Origin: Burhinus oedicnemus
Lineage: Eukaryota; Chordata; Aves; Charadriiformes; Burhinidae
Assembly: GCA_008921705.1 (NCBI GenBank)
Contig: VFFE01009084.1
Span: 2,815,741 to 2,879,740, forward strand
DNA: 64,000 nucleotides
Reading direction: 5' to 3'
Position 1 is the stretch's first letter. Every line of letters begins with the position of its first letter. Both the position numbers and the translations under genes were made by a program. Shown here one piece after another: positions 60,981 through 64,000 of this stretch. The notes beneath the pieces are model-generated. The model had not been told where the DNA came from. It was given only the letters and a program-made list of their open reading frames with translations, and did not search any database.

Positions 60981-63900
60981 GAAATCAAGTACTGTGAAAC
61001 GTGGTTTACTGTTATGCCTGTGTATAATGCAAACCTGTAAGTCCCAAACTTCAGTGAGTTACAATATATCCATAATGTATTGTACCGAAATCTGTGAACC
61101 AAAACCAAGGACTGGGACAGTATAAGAAAGAAGCCATGTATAGCAACTGTATTTCCTCAAAATTCACTCTGAAAAATATTTCTTATAACAAAGCTTGTAG
61201 TTCTAGGGAAAGCAAAATTTTACATGTCGAGAAAGCAGCAAAGTGAATTTTTGAGGAGAAATCGGAGACATCCTTAAAAACCAGAGGAATGCCTCACAGA
61301 CTTCAAATTTACCTACTGCAAATAGGAAAACAAGCTATTCCTAGACCTCTGGAATGCAGTCTGGGCTTTTGGTCACAGTATTTTTTTTTGTTTTTTTTTT
61401 TTTTAAGTAGGCAAAGTGGTTTGCAATAGGAGATCCAAGTTCTTCCAGACACTGTTGGTTCAGCCGTATGTTAGAAATTCTTCATAGCTGCTTTCTTGCA
61501 AGCTGAATTGAACTGTAGTTGGACTTATTTTTATAATAAGGAATTAGATCGCTTTCACATACTTTATCCCTGTGTTGATCATGGGCTCAAGTCAGGGATA
61601 CAGTGTTCTTTAAGTTTGTTTGCATTTCACTGCCTTCCAGGGTGACAAATGTGGGTTTTGGGAACTAGAGTCAAGAAGCAAGAGGAATCTATACTTTGGC
61701 ATTCAAACGCAGGGTAAAGGCCACTGAACGTAGCATCTAAGGGTTTTAAGTCCAAAGGTGCAAAGCTGTGTTTGACAAATAACGAAGTCCTGGGATGAAA
61801 TGACAGCCAGCAATGAAATAAATGAGAGTTCTGCTGTTGACTTCAGTGGAATCAGGGTTTTATACTAGTGTCTAGGGAAACAGATCTTATTAAAACCAGT
61901 TTAACTGTTTTGGCATTCTTTTGCATGTGTATCGAGCACTGTACAATCTTAAAACCTTTCACTGTTAAACACTTTGCAGCATCGTACTAGGTTGTGATGT
62001 AGATCATTGTTTTACAGATACAGAAGTGGAGAAGAGGAAAAAATGTATGCCTGTTTAGCTTTTTACGCTAACTTCTCTGTCTGTGAGTAAACTGTATTGC
62101 TCAGTATAGCAAGATCAGTAATGAAATTGAGATTTCAAACAGTTCAGCTTTCATCATTGACCTCAGTGCACTAGATAAGCTTACCTTCTGCCTAATTATT
62201 TTAGAAATAACAACAGTGGATCATTATACTGTTAATTATAGTATTTATTGGGCTCATTAGCAGTGGAATGGTGAGTCACTATTCAGTTGAAATCTATGCT
62301 CACCTTAGCCCGGTAATTTTTGCTGAAAATCATGAACCTTTCTCAGACAAAAATATTACCGTCTTTATATTATCTGGGTTTGCTTTATGAAAGATTATTC
62401 TAACAGTCAGTTTTCAAGCAACCAATCTTTTTCTAGCAGGATTAAGTTAAGCAAGTAAATGAGAAAAAGACAGCCTATTTTTAAATCTGGATTCTTTGCT
62501 TGCTATTTTTAGATTTACTTGCTGTATGAAATGTTGTAGTGATCTTTATATATGCTGAGAGTGTTGATGTAGTAAACTTACTTTTTTTTTCTTCCTTTAA
62601 TGTCTGAAGTTAAAAGGTGTATATATATTGTACCTCTCATGATTCTGGGATGCTAAGCCAATAGAGATACTCCTAAACTGCTGCACTTGTTAAGTGTTAA
62701 AGCAATTAGTCATGTAGGTAGTAAAATAGTCTCTATCTGGTCTCCATTATTAAACAAGCTGATAAGCTCATAAATAGTGTTTTGGTGGTGTTTAATTATT
62801 TTTTTGTGGTATCTCTAATAGACGTATAAATAAAGCATGTTGATTTTTGTTGATCTGTTGTCAAGGCTCTTTCTACAGAGGAATTTCCCAGGTCATAACA
62901 GTGAATAAATGCTTTAGTAATTCCATTAGCTTCAGTCAGTTCTTTAGCTTTGCTGAAGTGACCTTTTTACACCAGGGATCTTGTACCGACACGAACAGGA
63001 TTAGAGCTACCTTCTGTTTATCTTAGTAAGACATTATACCTTGTAGGCACAAACACGCAATTTCCCTCAATGTTATTTATCTGAAAATCCACGATGATGA
63101 AAACATAGTTATACTTTATCATATGTATGCAGTTTTAATGAATAAAAAGTTGTATGTCTGAATTTCAAGACACAACTGAAATTCACTAATAACTGTTGGA
63201 AATTGCTGTCCTCTGATCCTGCATGAATTTACTACCTTCATTACTTAGGAAATGTTTTTTGTGTGATACTATGTTCAAACTATTTGTAGACATATGTCAC
63301 GAGGTTTTTGAACTCCTGACCCCCAAAGACAGACTCCTGGTAAGTGTAACTGCTTGCTTTTGTCCCCCACTTTCCCTGGTTCTGCCTGCATATGGAAACG
63401 TTCCATTTTTGTGATGACTTAAAACAAAGGATAATCTTTATTACTTAATTTTGTGGTATGAAAAAATAAATCCTATGAGTTGTTTATCTAGTTCAGCTAA
63501 GAAAGAAGTAGTACATTTGAAAGTTTTAGATGTTAAAAGTGTTCTTGGCCTAATACAAATATATTATTTCTACCTCCAAAACTTTTCACCACTTATCTTT
63601 TCCCCATCAGGGGTACAGCACAACACGTACTTCTGTTTTTGTCTTGCATCACTTCCAGACTTCCCAGATGTGGCAGGGAGCATGCTGTTGTTGCATCACT
63701 TGAATTTAGGTGGCCACTGTGGAGGACAACTTGGGATAAACTTTTTGGTTTTGCTTTTTTTCCCTGACCCACCATCTTTAGGACTGCTAAATTCTGTGGG
63801 GTAATTTAGTAAGAGTAGTCCCCGGGGTGTTTCAGGGAGTGTATCCTCTAACCAGTACAGTCTGTCAGAGCTTCTTGCTGCTGATTTAGTATACCAAAAA

Positions 63901-64000
63901 GAGCTTCTGCTGACAAATACATGTACTGAAGGTGGAGTCTGGATTTAATCTTGAAATTTTTTAGGCTTACCTGTCATAAAGTACTGTGCATTTTATGCTT

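Larger units (their letters stand above)
39135..64000 (+). other. LTBP1: LTBP1 intron 3, 5' part (24.9 kb in window, phase 2)
   Basis: The intron begins GTAAGT. I searched by eye for the next exon, which in human starts after the Gln-Val of the linker, and found no match before the window ends. It holds a solo LTR, two CR1 copies, poly-G, poly-T and T/A tracts and a gap. The largest open frames (for example 40261-40662 minus, 133 codons, and 42535-42837 minus) have no recognised family. The internal promoter known for the short isoform in mammals was not identified here. Confidence 0.85.

Noticed and set aside
1..64000. A prokaryotic-type or otherwise new gene system (operon, CRISPR, phage, toxin module)
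   Set aside because: The split-gene structure, CpG island, CR1 and LTR elements mark vertebrate nuclear DNA, and no cluster of uncharacterised coding genes is present.

Overview
The window is vertebrate nuclear DNA, almost certainly from a bird. It holds the 5' end of one large split gene, LTBP1 (latent TGF-beta binding protein 1, long isoform), on the + strand. The avian call rests on the repeats. There are four CR1 LINE fragments, two of which show the usual bird CR1 3' end and the ORF2 C-terminus, plus an endogenous-retrovirus solo LTR of a type familiar from bird genomes. Repeats are otherwise sparse, and one sharp CpG island sits in an AT-rich background. The species cannot be read from the sequence.

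Layout. Positions 1-22485 are upstream intergenic sequence with no recognisable exon. They hold a 204-bp pyrimidine-rich hexamer/dodecamer array, several short perfect tandem duplications, a perfect 17-bp inverted repeat and one small CR1 remnant. A CpG island at about 22490-24420 contains the presumed LTBP1L promoter and 5' UTR, exon 1 (coding part 23129-23592), a 610-bp intron 1 and exon 2 (24203-24273). Intron 2 is 14.6 kb (24274-38845) and exon 3 is 38846-39134. Intron 3 starts at 39135 and runs off the window; it carries the solo LTR only 200 bp past exon 3, two CR1 copies and several homopolymer tracts.

The three exons join in phase: intron 1 is phase 2, intron 2 is phase 1 and intron 3 is phase 2. 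Together they encode about the first 275 residues of the secreted protein. These are a signal peptide, a basic Pro/Gly-rich N-terminal segment, a four-cysteine module like the fibrillin N-terminal module, the first EGF-like domain, and the start of a Pro/Gln-rich linker. Known biology of the family: LTBP1 binds the latent TGF-beta complex covalently and anchors it in the extracellular matrix, and the N-terminal extension of the long form strengthens matrix binding.

I found no operon, CRISPR array, tRNA or rRNA gene, and no convincing undescribed system. The most interesting signals are structural: the solo LTR with an intact target-site duplication beside exon 3, the 17-bp palindrome upstream of the promoter, a microsatellite that has produced eight IRF/PRDM1-like motifs, and an inverted-repeat cluster in intron 2. 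Two 20-N gaps lie at G- or C-rich runs, one of them inside the promoter CpG island.
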